The notes under the pieces: generated by a model | Databases searched by the model: none | The model's input: the letters and a program-made list of their open reading frames with translations, nothing else | Told to the model about the DNA's origin: nothing | NCBI GenBank assembly: GCA_030549175.1 | Contig: JAUKUA010000007.1 | Coordinates: forward strand, 3,100,001 to 3,164,000 | DNA: 64,000 nucleotides | Reading direction: 5' to 3' | DNA from: Lasiosphaeris hirsuta | Taxonomy: Eukaryota > Ascomycota > Sordariomycetes > Sordariales > Lasiosphaeriaceae | Made by a program: the position numbers and the translations under genes | Shown here: positions 27,334 through 40,800 of the stretch, in pieces | How positions within the stretch are numbered: the stretch's first letter is position 1 | Layout: each line of letters begins with the position of its first letter

Positions 27334-30300
27334 ATTATCATTTGGGCGAGAGAGACATTATACACGGTTGTTGGAGGCACTTAAATCCATGGCAAGGCAG
27401 CAATTCGGCGGCGTAGGGTTTGGTTTGGGCATTTATTAGGGGCCTTTGTGCTTTCTTGTTTGGTTGGTTTCTAGGTAACTATTGGGCGGATGGTGTCCCT
27501 CTGCATTCTCATTTTGTTTCCGCGCAAGATACCTTGAAATGCATGGGGCCCTATTTTAGAAGCTTTGGCTTGCTTGGGCGGAGAGGTGCTCGAGGGGTTC
27601 GGGGTGGATGATTGCAAGGGGCATGGGAGGAACCGCGACGTGGATATTGAAGATCAGGCGTGGTGTCACGCTCGTTGCCCCGCGAGGACAGAAGGAAGGG
27701 AGAGAGGGGCTTGTGAATGATACCAGTCAGACCAGGGTCGGCCTAGGAGGCGGCCTGGCAGCAAGCAAGCATATATATAACGTGTGTGTAATAGGGTTGA
27801 TGAGCCTATGGTTGGGATATAAACAAACAACGGACGTGATATGGCATACGATGCAGTATAGAGCGGAGGGCAGGCGAGTCGAGCAGCAAAATAATAAATA
27901 CCACATTTTTATCAGCTTAACGCTGTTGTGTTCGCCCAATCTTGACCTAGAATCCCAGCAAGGGGGGGGGGGGATCTTGACTTTGTTTCGACTTCTTTTG
28001 GTTCATATTTTCTTCTGTTTGGCTAGCTAGCTACTTACTGTCCACAGCACAGCCGCACATCCTTGGCCCCTAGATACCCCTGAACAAGTGAAAGCTATCT
28101 AGTAGAGCTACTAGGCGCCAAACTTGCGGCAGCAGCCTTAGAGAGGGTAGCTCAGCAGAGTGTTCTTTGATGCTCTCTTGCCGCCATGATCGTCCAAGTC
28201 ACAGCTCGCCTCATGATGCAGCTACCAAGGGGATCCTTGCGGTTTTCCCACCTCCACTGCCGACCTCAACTCCCGTTTTCTGCTTGATAACTTGTTATCG
28301 AGAGAAGACAATCGTCTTCCCAGCCTGGACGTGCTTGCGAGCGTGTCACTGGAGTTCCACACCGGTGAGCAGTCTCCCTTCTGGCCGACGGTAGATATCT
28401 GCATTTTTCCACTTGTTATTTGTATTTCCGTTTCCGTGCACATTGGAGTCGATGAGAGGCCCTTCCGCTTAATCCAACACAGCGACAGCTGGGATTTTGC
28501 GCGGCATCGTCATCTAGGCAGAAGGGGCAAGTTCATCCCACCGTTCGTCATAACTAGTCATCTCGGCTGAGGTATAGCCGCCGGACGCTGGACGGACCAG
28601 GCCTCGACAGCTGTTTCACAGATGGCCAACATGCCAGGTCCTGCCCCCTACATCCCTCGCCGAGAGCCCTTCTTTTCCACTGAGCCAGCGCGGCCCAGAC
28701 CAGCAGGTCACAGGCTATGCTCTCAGACCTTGGGTGTTCTGGTCCGCGCAGCCAACAGCAAGACCTCAAATGAAGGTACCCACCCCTTTCCTGAGGATAC
28801 GAGCCCATTTGACTAGATAGTCCATAGAGGGGGGGGGGGGGGGGTCCGACGTTCGGAATTTCACATACCCGAGATAGTAGACCAACAAAGCCTCTGCGCC
28901 TGAAGTCACAGGGCGTACATTGACCACATCCCTTTATCGCGTCATGCCACACGCTCACCTCACGCTCACCTCTCTACGCATCCCCTCACCGCCGCCCTGA
29001 CTCATGCCAGCTAGGGGAGGCCAGGTACTCCAGGGGAGGTGTCTTCATGCCGGCGGAGAAGACAACACCCTCTCCGCCGTTTCCGCCCGCGCCCCCAGTC
29101 CCCGGATACCCCCAACCTTGCCACCCCGTGCTCGCGCCAGCCAGCACATCGGGAACCAGGGCCTCGCCTCACTAACAACAACCCCCAGAGGTTTGCGCCG
29201 CCGGGGTGCAGAAGACTCCGGACCCTCGACCCGCGCACACTCGCCCGCCTCATACTTACAGAGGTGACTACACTACCAGACAACCTTCCAAGGTGTCCTA
29301 AACAGGCAAGGCAGCCCAAGCAATACCGGGGGCGGCCATTGCGAATCGGGACAGCTAGAGCACTCGCGCCGTAATTAGATCGTCTATTCCATCTAATCCA
29401 TCGAACCGCCCATCGATCGACTCTGGTAAACCTTCTCCCCCCCCTTCCAGCATCCCAACCTAACCCATGCCGTACAGTAGGTATGGTACATGCTACATAC
29501 AGTACACCCCCTTACATAGCTGTAGCTCGGTGGCTAGCATAGTTAGACGCATGCAAGGCACGTCCCATCCATCTATCTCAGACAAACACCCACAAACACC
29601 ACCCCTTACATGTATGTATATGTGGGCGGACATCAATAGAGCGACAGGTAAGCAACCAGACAGCTTCCCTACGATTACGAGCGAGCCGAGGATTGCTTGC
29701 TTGCGGTGGCTCTCGGTGGGGGGGGCACACACTTCCTTCCACACGGTCCGGACCCCAAAAGGGCGGCTGCCTTTGTGGTCATGTGCGTCCGAGGCACAGC
29801 ACCACATATCCTCTCGTTTCTGTTTTGGTCTCGCTGGCACCCAATTGCCCTAACCCGCAGGATCAACTACATGCACAGATAAACAACCTTGATAGCTCAG
29901 ATTCACTTGAATATGACTGACCAAACGGGGATACCCATCACCAATGTGTTGGGGGAGGGGAGGGGGGGAGGGACACCCAGGTGTAGTTAGAGCCCGCCAG
30001 AACCAGTCCATCAGTGGTAGTGGTGGTGGTTGGTGAGTCGTGCTTTGGCTCGCGCACCTCGATAAAAATAGCCGCGCCTGTTGTCGTACCGCCAAGCCCA
30101 TGAAGACAGACAGGCGCAACACACAGACGCTCAACCACAAAATAAACACCGAACCGATAAAAAAGACAGATAAACAAGCCAGTCATAGCAGAGCGCGACC
30201 GCGGCACACTCTCAACCTCGAAACCTCGAAACCACGCCTCGCGTCTAATTCTGTCCACCGTGTATTTCAGCCGCGCGGAACAAATCAACTTCTCTCCCGA

Positions 30301-33300
30301 ATAGCTTTCCGCATTGGGAACGATGCATCCTTGGTGCGGTCCGGGTCTGGGTCTGGGTCTGGGGTGTCGAGCGGGAAGTGGGAAGTCGATAGTGGGAAGG
30401 CAAGCAAGCGCGCTGTCAGAAAGTGGATGAAAGAGTGCAGGCGAAAGATAACCGAGAATAGATAGATGGGACAAGATAAAAAGAGACATACCGCGTAAAC
30501 AAGAACGGTATCTTTCCTCTCCTCCCGCTCCAAAAGAGCCAACAGCAACCCCGTCACGCTGTCAAATCCCAGTCCCAGTCTCTAAGCGGGACAATATCGA
30601 GCCGCGACCAACAAACAACATGCACGCCATCCCATCCTGCCGCCGCCGTTCGCTACGCAGCAGAGTAAGATGAGATGGCCCAATGTCTTTGCTCTCCCTC
30701 CTATAGCAAAAAGAAGGACGAGACCATGGAGTGTCAGAGTGTACCTGCAACCCCCCGAGATCAAACCGGACGAGGCAATCTTGGAAGTTCTACTCGGTCG
30801 CGCATTTCCCCCCGCATCGGGACAGAGATGAATCCAAGCGCGCTGCCTGATTAGCCGTCGTGAAATGAAATCTTGTCCCCCAAGTTGGGGAACTGCGAGC
30901 CCGTGACTATTTCTCTTGTGTCTCTGCATGGCCTAATGCAAATAATCAGCTAGCTCTCGCGTCGCGATGGCCCTACCTGGTTCAAACCTGCCCAGGGACA
31001 CGGCATGACATCGCGTGATTTGGATTTGGGAAGGAAACATCGCTCGCTCGAGCCCCGAAGCAGCCTGTATCCGATATATCCATGTCACGGCCGGGGCGAT
31101 CTTCTGGAACACTTTGGGGGAAGATGGTCGATCTGGGCGCTGACAAAAAAAAATAAAAAAAAACTTGGAACCGAAGAAGCGGAATGGCCTAGCCGCTAAG
31201 AGTCCCTCCCCCCCGCGCCTTTCCGTTCCCCTTCTCCCACGCGCGGTTTCTGCCGAGGAACATGTAACTTGGGAGAGTTGGGAGGGACGAGACGGCATTG
31301 AGAAGGATTGCAAATTGTCGTCGATCCACGCCGTGCTCGCTCGCTTCTTCTCCGATCCTGCAGATCGGCGAGAACGGCCAAAGTGCAAGGACAAGGTCCG
31401 ACGGCAAGAAGTTGCCAAATACCGTGCCGCGCGTATCTGACCAACACAATCGCATGGGAACTGCCTGGGAATTACCTGCCGAGCGACATGACCCGCGCCT
31501 GGAAGGGTTTCCCACGTGGTAGAACGAATGCTCTCCGGACCCGCGCCGAGTGGAGACCGTGTCGGCCAAATCGGCCCAGTTTACGGCATGCGTGCCCTTG
31601 GCCTTCGCCCTCGTTTGCTGTTTTCTCTGGTGTATAAGCGCCGGTAGAGCTCCCGGCGGTCTTATAGGCACCGCCCTGGTCCATATGATATAGCAGCATC
31701 CTATGTAGCAAGCAGCCGTTGCTATAGTAGACCCGCACCGAATTCGGTCGCAGACGCAACCTCGCGTGGTTGGCCAATCCAACACAACACCCCCGGGTTG
31801 GAGAGATGAATCAGTGCTGATTTTAGATTTTAGGTCATAACAGACGCCTGCGACTGTCGAGCCGCTCTGAGACACGTAATCCAGACGCTCAGACACTGAG
31901 ACGCGCAGAGGCGCACATGCAAGTCTGCTTGTCAACAGTCTTGCAAAAGGCTGACACTGCACTTGTAGTGTCGCATCGAGGATTCTGCCTCAGTTGAGCA
32001 GATGCGGCTGGCGGCTGGTGCTGTCATCCCCTCGCAGCGTTGCATCCTCTCGTCCAGTGCTCGGAGGATGCCGTTTGGGAGCTTGGCCGCTTGGCCAATC
32101 GCCCGAGGCTTTTCACTCCTCAGTGGGACTCATAGCGACACTGGATCCACTGTGTGGTCTGCCGTGAGGTGACGACGTTGATGCTGGAGCGAACCGGAAC
32201 AGGCCTTCCAGCCTCCCGTGCCGCCCTGCGAGTGTCATAAGTTAGAATAGGGCCGAGGCAGGCGGCGGTTCCCTCTGGCATTGTCGTGAAGCTCGTGGGC
32301 CAATGCTGGATTCGAACGCTGGATGCTGGCGAGTGGCACGGCAGGGTTGCATCACGGCGCTATCAACACATTTTGATGGTTCATGCACGGCTGTTCGAGG
32401 TTTGCGCGGACAGTCAGCCAGCTAGCAGACGGAGGGCCTCGCCCGGCTCTCCGGGCCCGGGGCCCGTCCGGGTTCGGGTCCGAGGACACACAACAAGCGC
32501 CGTGTGGGGTGTCATGTAGTGTGTAGTTGAGGCGCGGTTGAGGCATAACCTAATAACCTAAGCCGCTCCAGACGCGCCGTGCGCCGAATTTCAATGGTTC
32601 GTGATCGCCTGATTCCCTCCAGATCAGAGAGGGGCGTCTCCTGTCTGGTTGGCTGCGCTAGTCGACGCATTCGCGGCCACACAGGCTGGTGTCCGACACC
32701 CAGCCGTTCGAGACTCGAGCATTGCCGAGTGCGGCTCGTAGATTGACTGCGTCCCTTGGGCGGTCCATCGATCGGCGGCTCGCGCAAAAAAATTGCCATG
32801 CAATGGAAGGTCAAAGGGGTGCTTCGAGGGCGGGATCTGGCGAAGGGGGAACGGGTGCTGGAACGGGTGCTGCGTCTGAGCCTGCAGTAAGGCAGCCTCC
32901 AAGCGCAGGCGAGCATCTAAGATGGATGAGTGGGTTGACGTGAGCGATATGCGAGAGGGCCTCGAGGGCCAAAGAACCAAGGGCTTGTGCTCTTCTCGCC
33001 TCGATTGCGCCAAACCGCTTTTGGCCTACCCCAGTCCGCCCGCCCAGCCCGCCATCGCCATGCCCCCAGAAACGTTCCCTCCCCTCCCCTGCTCAGTATG
33101 CTTGCAGGGGAGGTGTCTGCGCAGCCCTATATTAAGTAACGTCATTCACCCCCCTCCCCTCCCACATCGCGTCTTCTCCATTCTCCATGCGCATGTGGTT
33201 GCGCTAGACCCAACACGGCGCTGTGTTGCTGCCCGCCCTGGGTGATCTCTGCCCTCTCTCTGCCTCTGCCTCACTTCCTCTGCCTGCTGTAGCCGTCACC

Positions 33301-36140
33301 TGGGTCTGGGCTTGGATGGGAGATGGAGCGAGAGAAGAGTCCTTCAATGCGATGCGACGCTCCTGCAGCTGGCGCGCAGCAAATCAGAAATTGCCCGACA
33401 TCCACATCGAGAAGCCTATCCGCGCTTTGCATGTCCCTTGTGGGGTGCGGTTGGTGTGTATACACTTAGTAGCACGCCGAATGAAGCGACAAGGCGACGA
33501 GGGGAGTGAGAGCCTAAAAAAAATAAAAAAAAATTTAAAAAAAAGCCCTGTCGAGATCAACTTGTGCTTCCTGGCCTGTCTCAGACACACACCGAGCGCA
33601 TTTTGCTTCTTGTCGAACACACCAGAAAAAGAACAATAACCAAGAAGCAAAAGCCCGTTGGCAGTTCTCTGATATCGATCGACCCGACCAGAGACATTGG
33701 GAGGCCCGCTGTGGATTTCCTTCCTTTTTTCTTTTGGCGGGAGATGGGCAAGCCCCGCGGGAAAGGAAACAAAAGCGCCCCAAGGGACGAGCGGGGAGCG
33801 GGGACCAAAGCTCGTCACTTGGGTGAGACGTCCGTCAATTGCCAGATTTGGTAAGGAACAGGCGCGGACAAGCGCTTGGTGGGAACCAGAGGGCGGAACG
33901 GCAAGCTCAACGAGTTGAGGGAGACCGACACCCGCGCAACCGCCTTTTCGATGCCCTGTCTGTGCTCTGTGCCACCGAACTGCGAACGGCGAATTGCGAA
34001 CTGTTCCAGCTGCCCAGGGAGCCCGGACCAGGCGACCCAGGGAGCCCACAGGGCCCCCCCATGTGGGTGCGACGCATTGGGAAGCAAAAAGAAAGTTTCG
34101 AACTGTCGAATCGCCGTTCCTCAGGCTTGACTTCTTGAACCCATCCAACCCCATGTGATAGTTGATTGCCGAGTACTATCTTCCTTGTTGGTGATCACGC
34201 CAGATTCCACACACACACATTTTGGCTCTCAGTCTTCACTCCCTTTTTCCCTCGTCTGGTTTTCCTTTCTTTCGTGCGCGGCTTTGTGGGTTTTGTGGGA
34301 ATTGCAGGACCTGGGTGGAGCACACACAACTTCCACACCTCAGCTCGTTGCCCGCCAAAGCTGGCATGGCTGGCCTGGAAGCTGCTGCAAAGTTCTTCCA
34401 CCAGGGCAGTGGGACAACCTTTCTAACCACCACCCCCCTCCTCCCATCGACTAACACTTTCCCAAACCGGAACGCCCAGCATAATGGTGAGAGAGGGACA
34501 TCTCTGTCAGCAGCTGGGGGAGGGAATGGAAACCTGGAACGCCTCAAATGTACTTCTCATTAAGCTATCATCAGCCTCATGTGACAGGAAGAAGAGAAAA
34601 GGGGACGCGTCAATATAGCAAGCGAAATAAGAAACACTCAATTGCTGAAAGCTGGAGCTCTGTTGATATGTTGATGCAGTTTTTGAATGGGTATATATTG
34701 TTACATAATCAACTCAGATGGGGCAGCCATGCGCGACCAAACTTTTGGATGCAAGAGCGTCTTTTTCCTTTGTCACACCGAGGTGGACAGGAAGGCGCCA
34801 TCCATGCCTCCCCCCTTGTGCTGCGTTGATTTGCTTTGAGCACGTTGCAAGCCGCCAGGCCGTCCAAGCGCCCAACCCCTCTTCCGCCCAATGCTCCCTG
34901 GTCCCCCCGCTGGCACCCAGCCCCTCACCAAGTTATCCACTACTACGCAGTAAAGGAAAAAAAAAATATTCAGACCTGCCTGCCCTGCCCTACCACGCAG
35001 TACGGATACAAACTTCCGTCGTCTGTATCGAAGTGCAAGGTCTCGTTGCGCCGCCTCTCAAAAAGAAAAGCACTCAAAAGAGCAAAACAACCCTCCCCCC
35101 TCACCCTCCCCCCAAAGAACTCCTTTGCCCCGTGTTTGAAACTGCAGTGCAATGGTTCATCTCTTCGTTCCATTTTCCCGTGGCCGATCCAGATGCACAG
35201 TCTCTCAGCTCTCCAATTTTGCGTGTCCATGTCTCCTTTCCCTGTCCCGCGCACTGATCTGCCGTTCGTTCGCTTCGTGAGACATTACATAAAAGTACAT
35301 GGCATGATTCAAAAAAAAGGAAAGGGAAAGGAAGGCTGTTTTTAGTACAATACAACTCAAATACACATGGCCAAATATGCAAAGCGAGAAGAAAAGGAAA
35401 CGAAAACTTGACTAAAAAGAGTTAATGCAAGAAAAGAAAGAAACAAGAGCAGAAATCGAAAAGATAGCCCCAACGCATGCCTGTGAGCTCAGTCCTGGCT
35501 GCCCTGTCTCGTCTCGCCTGCGCGAGTTTCGCATGGAACAAGATAGGTGTCGTTAACCCCCTGTCGCTCCTCGCGCGGCACGGCGAAGTGGAGAGAGGAA
35601 GAGAGCAGAGGCAACCGTTTCCACTCTTCTCGATTTGGCATCTCGAGGAAACGCTGCGACGAGAGGAAAGGACAATTGCAAATCATTCATGGCCTTTTCG
35701 TCACCCAGCGACATCTGGTTTCCTCATGTGAAGACCTGGGCCAGAAGCGGCGCGTCTGGTCACCTTGAATAGAATGCAACCTCAGAGAAAGATGTAAAAT
35801 GGCGCGAAGCTTCCGTTTCGAGCGATGCCAGCAGCTCCAGCCCAAAGCAAAAGTAAAACCCAGCCTCATTCCCAAGTTTTCACCCCATGGCCGCTCATGA
35901 AGCCCTGCTCGATGCCCTGGTTCCAGCTCCACATTGTCGATTCCGCCCCGGTGCAGGGACCAAGGGGGGAAGACGGGGGTACCCATGGAGGACCTCGCCG
36001 TTCAATAACGGGCGATCGTTTGGGGCGTTTTGTGGGCGAGCGAGGGCTTGCACGTTGGCGGGGGCTCACCTGGGTTGGTACCGTCCGGGGTTCTTCGGGG
36101 GGTGTCGGGGAGGCTGAAACGTAGGTGAGATTAAGGTTCA
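27334..36140. other. 8.8-kb stretch without recognisable genes
   Basis: No frame resembles a known protein. Many long frames start at non-ATG codons or are mirror-strand effects of GC-rich DNA. Visible sequence features are homopolymer runs (G12 at 27962, G16 at 28829), A-rich blocks (about 31145-31165 and 33518-33544), a GGGTCT repeat at about 30340-30362, and CT/GA-rich tracts. The left end is the kinase 3' flank and the right end the 3' flank of the Pro/Gln-rich gene. Noncoding transcripts cannot be excluded. Confidence 0.5.
28829..28844. repeat. G16 homopolymer
   Basis: A run of sixteen G on the plus strand in the gene-free region. Length is likely unstable or uncertain in the assembly. 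Confidence 0.85.
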
Positions 36141-37844
36141 TCAGTCGTTATCGCCTGGTCGCGTGGCTGTCGATCCTCCACCACGCGTTTTTTCTTCCGA
36201 CGACCGAGGTGAATTCCTCCGTGATCCTTCGCCGTATTGTTGGTGCCTCGCCTCCGATGACGGTCCCGCTGCACCCCCAAATTGTGTCGCTCGCGGAGAC
36301 GGGGGGTTGTCTGACAGCAATGACGAAACGGAGTGTGCGCCACTCCGACCCGTCGCCTGCGGTGGCTGTTGTTGGTGCGGCTGGTGGTGGTGTTGTTGTT
36401 GTTGTTGTTGAGTTTGCTGTTGATGCTGATGTTGATGCTGCTGCTGCTGCTGCTGCGACGAAGCATCCCCGCCCTCCCTTGAGGCACCGCCCACCCCTCC
36501 CGCTGCATGCATTGGCGACGCTTCCCGCCCCAAGAACTCCCCCCCACGTCCTCGCCCGCGGTACGATCCTAGGTCACTCCGCTGTCGCGAATGTCCCCTC
36601 CTGCGCCCCGGCGGTGGATTTGATAGCCCTGCGCTGTGCGAGAAGGGCGGTGATCGGAATCGTTGTGACGAACTCGGCGGCGGTATTGGCGGTTGCGGTC
36701 CTGGTGCTTTCCGTTTTCGCGGAGACTCCTCTACTGTGGACGAGCCAGTTAGCCCCACAAGATTCTCAAGAGCGCAGTTTGGTCTTGGACGAACCTGAGG
36801 GCGTACCTGGCTGATCAGTACTCCCCCGTCCTCCTCCTGATCCCTGACTCGGCGGCTGCCAATGGTGGAAGTAGATTGGCGATGGCTGCGCTTCCTGTTG
36901 TGTTTGGTGTTGTTGCTGTTGCGATTGGGCGACTCCCGGGTGGGAAACTCCAGCGGGAGCGCTCACCTGGCCCCCGGGGGCACGTTGGTGTTTAAGCTGG
37001 GCAGGCTCGAGACACCCGCGTGGGGTCGTCCTCCCATCGGCCCGGGCATGCTCAATCCTCTTTGCCTGGTCGGAGAGCCTGGATAGGTAGGCATGTACCC
37101 GCTCGGCGGCCCTTGTGCCGAGCCTGGCGTCGAAGGGACACCGCCCGAAGTCGTTGAATACTGCGGGTACGTTTGTGCCTGCGAATCTCGTCTTTGGTGC
37201 TCTGGCGAAACCGGCCCCGGCGGCATCAGCGCGGGCGGGTGTTGCTGCTGGGACTGCGAGAGCATGTACTCTCTTGCCCACTCCATGGCCGCCTGCGAAA
37301 GAACGCCTCCACCCATCCCGGCGAATACGACTGGCACCATGGGTGGCGGGATACCACCTTGCAGTGACGTTCGCAGGATGTCGTGCTCCATTCTCCTCTG
37401 CTCGAGACGGAAGCCCTCCTGGCGCGTCTTCTCCTCCTCTTGCCTCCTCTTGTCCTCCTCAATCCTCGCCATGAGGTAGGTCCGCATCGACTCATCGTGC
37501 TGCCAAGGAGGAGGCGGGGGAAGCTGGTACCCGTACCCCTGGAGCTGTGACGAGGGCAGTGCCTGGGCCGCCTGGCTCACCGGCGGGCCCGGCGGCGGTT
37601 GCGGAGGGCCGGATCCGGGAGGCGGCTGGACCGAAGTCATGGCCGCCGGCGGGGGCAAGCCACGGTGAGGCGCGGACATGGACTGATTGGACGGGCTGCT
37701 GCCTCTGGGGATGGGGAGTGGCACCTTGGGCTGACCAGAATCCTGATATATTAGGGGGGGCGAAGGTCGGGAGGTGCTGGGCGGGGTTGGTAGGTCATGG
37801 ACAGACCGGTAGCCGTACTGTGCTGGTTTGCTGATGGTAAGCAT
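36141..37844 (-). CDS. Pro/Gln-rich orphan protein with polyQ tract (frame break)
   Basis: Start ATG at 37844 (MLTISKPAQYGYR). The first frame runs to about 36970, a second frame continues to 36807, and after a 73-nt intron (GTACGC, GCTAAC branch, CCACAG; 36806-36734) the last exon runs 36733-36141. The join across the intron is in phase only from the second frame, so the frame must shift near 36970-36985, at a C5G5 run (36971-36980). One missing base would give about 543 residues. N-terminal half: proline-rich (LPTPPSTSRPSPPL, VPLPIPRG). Then a charged helix with MRTYLMARIEEDKRRQEEEK and LEQRRMEHDILRTSLQGGIPPPM, a segment GMGGGVLSQAAMEWAREYM, YFHHWQPP, a basic patch ESPRKRKAPGPQ, GRRRGHSRQRSD, a Gln/His tract and HSVSSLL near the end. 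The basic patches suggest a nuclear regulator (inference). Similar orphan proteins occur across filamentous ascomycetes to my recollection; function unknown. Confidence 0.7.
36385..36460 (-). repeat. CAG/CAA triplet repeat encoding Gln/His tract
   Basis: On the minus strand CAG, CAA, CAT and CAC triplets encode a Gln/His-rich segment of the orphan protein. Pure CAG and CAACAA runs are present, so length variation is likely. Confidence 0.85.
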
Positions 37845-40800
37845 CCTCGTGTAAGTGAAATGGTGACGGGGAGGCAAAAGGGCAGGACGCTAAGGTGAGC
37901 GGAGGTTGCAGGACGGGTGGGTTGAGGGGGTGACCGAGGGACATCGAGGGTTTTGAAGTAAGGAGCGACAGCGGGATAAAAAAACGACTGGGGGAGTGGT
38001 AGGCAGAGGAGGTGGAAATAACCTTTGGAGGAGCAAGCTGGATGTGGCGGCCAGCCTAGTGGTGGTATTGGGGGAGAAAACAGGCGGGGCGTGTGGTGAT
38101 GAAACGTCGAAGTGACAAAGCCCACCCTCATTTGGCCATTGGTGCCGCATACAAATATAAGTACTTGCTAAGGTAGGAAAGGGCGGAATCGGCTGAGGGT
38201 TGAGCAGGGCCAGGGCCAGCAAAATGGTAGCTACGCTCAAGGCGGAGCTAGAGCGGGAGAGGGCGAGGGGACCCCTGGCTCCGTCTCTTGGGTGCCCCGT
38301 CCCGATCTGCCTCTTCCTGTAGGAGGCCGCGCCCGTTCGGACGATGGTCGAGGGGGGTTCCAGCAGGGCCCCAGATCGCGGCAATACGGGTCGGGTGGTG
38401 CTTGGACAATGGGGCTAGGACGGCGGGAAGATGGCAAAGGAAAAAGTGACAATTTGGAAAACAGTGACAGTCAACGACTTGTTTAGGCAGGCAGCCAGGC
38501 GGGAAACAATGTGGAGTGAAAGGGCGTGTCCCGGGCTATTTCATTTGGAAGCAGGGCGTATCAGGAGAGATTGACGCAAGGGTGTGAGGAAGATCGATCA
38601 CTGGTAGTGTAAGTTAAAGCGGCCCTTTGAAGTTGTTGATGCACCGGACGGCCCAGTGAGCAAGGGGAGCGGACGGTAACGACTAGAACCAGTTGGCGGC
38701 GAGCAGCGAGACTCGGCACACGGGGCGAGAGAAAGAGAGCGTGGGCCTGCAAGACATACAAGACTCATGTCAAGAGTGCCGGCAGGCTAGGATGGCAGAA
38801 ATCTGGGGACCGAGTTGTTGGCAGGAACCAGTGAGAAAGTAAGCCCCCTCCTGGCCATTGACGCTGATGCTGCTTGCCTCTATTTGTCCTTTTGGCCGCC
38901 TCAACCCCTGGTGACTGTGGTGTGGTGAAGTGCCAGCCTACCCATGCCACCGGGATCTCGAGGGACAAGGCTGGGCGCTGCTTGTTGTGATGGGGATGGG
39001 AGAGAGTGGGTTGAGTCTTCTGTTTTTAGTATATACTACAGTAAAGCCCTGTCATTTTCTTCTTGTTCTTGTTACAGGACCTGGAGCGGGCCTGGGGCCG
39101 TGTGAAGAGCACGGGGCCACAACGCAACCGGGGTGTGCTCAGATTGATGCAGGGCAGATCCTCAGAGACCACGACAGGGTGATGGCGCGGATAGGCGAAT
39201 CAGAGTCTACTGAAGGGGCGTGAGGGTAGCGTCGTGAGTCCCAGGGTTGGGATTTGGCGAACAAGACAAGCGCAGAGATACCGGATGCAGAACCCCCCCG
39301 CCTCTGTCCTGTACCCTACGCCGCGGGTTAGCATGCTGCGTACTCATACATAATTAGTCAGTGAGCTTGGGTCTCCCAGGCCATGGCCGCCCTCTCTCGT
39401 CTAGCTCGCTGCGGGAGGGAGAGGACGTCCTCAAGCTACTTCGAGCTGCTTCGTGGATTTGTATTCCTGCTACAGCAGCGAGACAGTAAGGATATCGAGC
39501 CTATCTGCAAGTGCTAGGTGCGCCAGGCCAACATGCCCCGCGTCGAGAGACTCAACACCAAGCCAACGAGCGCAGAATAGGTGCAATGCGACTAATTGGG
39601 ACTAAATAGGACGCATCGCTGCTTTCTCAGGGATCTTACAGCCGAAGCAAGGCCGTTGGGTTCTGGCGCAGATGCGAGCGAGTTAACCGCGCAAGGTGGG
39701 CAGGCAGTTGGCGGCACCGCACCGCACGTCTAACGGCTAATGAGGAGGCGCTTCAGCTCTCGTACAAGACGCCCCGCTGCCTCTCTGGTGCGCGCTGGGG
39801 TGTGCCCCCAATGCACATAAGCCGGAGCAGCATGCGGAGACGAGTCGACAGACCGCAGCATTCCCAGTCCGATATCGTCGAGCAGCAATAACGTGGCAGA
39901 TCTGGCGGCAGGCTCCGGGCCATTGGTCCTTATCCAGAACTCCATCGATGGATGACGAGGGAGAGACACTGTGCATCCCGCAGCCCATCTCTTCCCCTGT
40001 ATCTTTCGATATCAATGCCTCGAGGGGTGAAGACCAGCTCGCCGAGTCTCCCTCGCCGCTGTGAACGCTTCACTGCAATCAACTCCGGGATTGGTGCTGC
40101 ACCCTTGGTATGCGCGGGGAGAGGGGGCATGGGCCGCTTTGACAGCGCGAGTAATGCATTTGACATGAAGATGTGGGCTTCACGGCTCACGGACTCGTAG
40201 ATTCGGGATGCTAGTCGCCAGAGGGTAGTGGTCGATCTCGCGCTTGCAGCCGCATCTCGGTATGTACTATACAGGTACTTGCACAAGGACGAACGCATGG
40301 TGCCAGCCGTCGAGTCGAGGGTGCGGTGCAATGCAGTGCCAGAAGGGGGTGACATTTGACCACCTACCTAACCTAACATGCCTCTTGGCCTCTGCCAGGG
40401 AACCTGCTGCGGCTCTCTTCCTCTGACCTCTCCTGTGACAACGTGGGTGACAGCGGGTGTCCCTCAAGCGCACAGAGGAGAGGGCAGCTTGGACATGTCG
40501 ATGAGGAAAAAAGCGCCCCGAAACCCAAGCTCCCGCTCTTTTGCAAGAGATAGATCGGATTAGGCAGGAGCGGATCCGCGGGCCCAAAGAAGAGAGCAGT
40601 TTGGATTTGGAATGATGGCAATATGTCACGTCCCTGACAGGAACACCGGCATTTGGCTATAGCAAGCATCGTTAAGAGCTCAAAAGTCCGGGACGAACTG
40701 AAGTTCGGATGCGTGACCAGACTTCGGAACGTGTGGATGGAAAAAAAAAAAAAACAGTTACTCTAGTTTATTTAAGGTACCTGTGTGCGCGTATGTCCAT

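Noticed and set aside
32300..32330. B-box-like GTTCGAATCC on the minus strand
   Set aside because: No A box or stems can be folded around it.
33384..34154. 256-codon open frame, minus strand
   Set aside because: Lys/Phe-rich stretch comes from the A-rich block at 33518-33544; overlapping frames in all phases; no family resemblance.
36848..36966. Intron from GTGAGC to a GAG acceptor in the Pro/Gln-rich gene
   Set aside because: It would restore the frame, but a GAG acceptor without a pyrimidine tract is unlikely and it would delete the YFHHWQPP segment; a one-base frame break is simpler.
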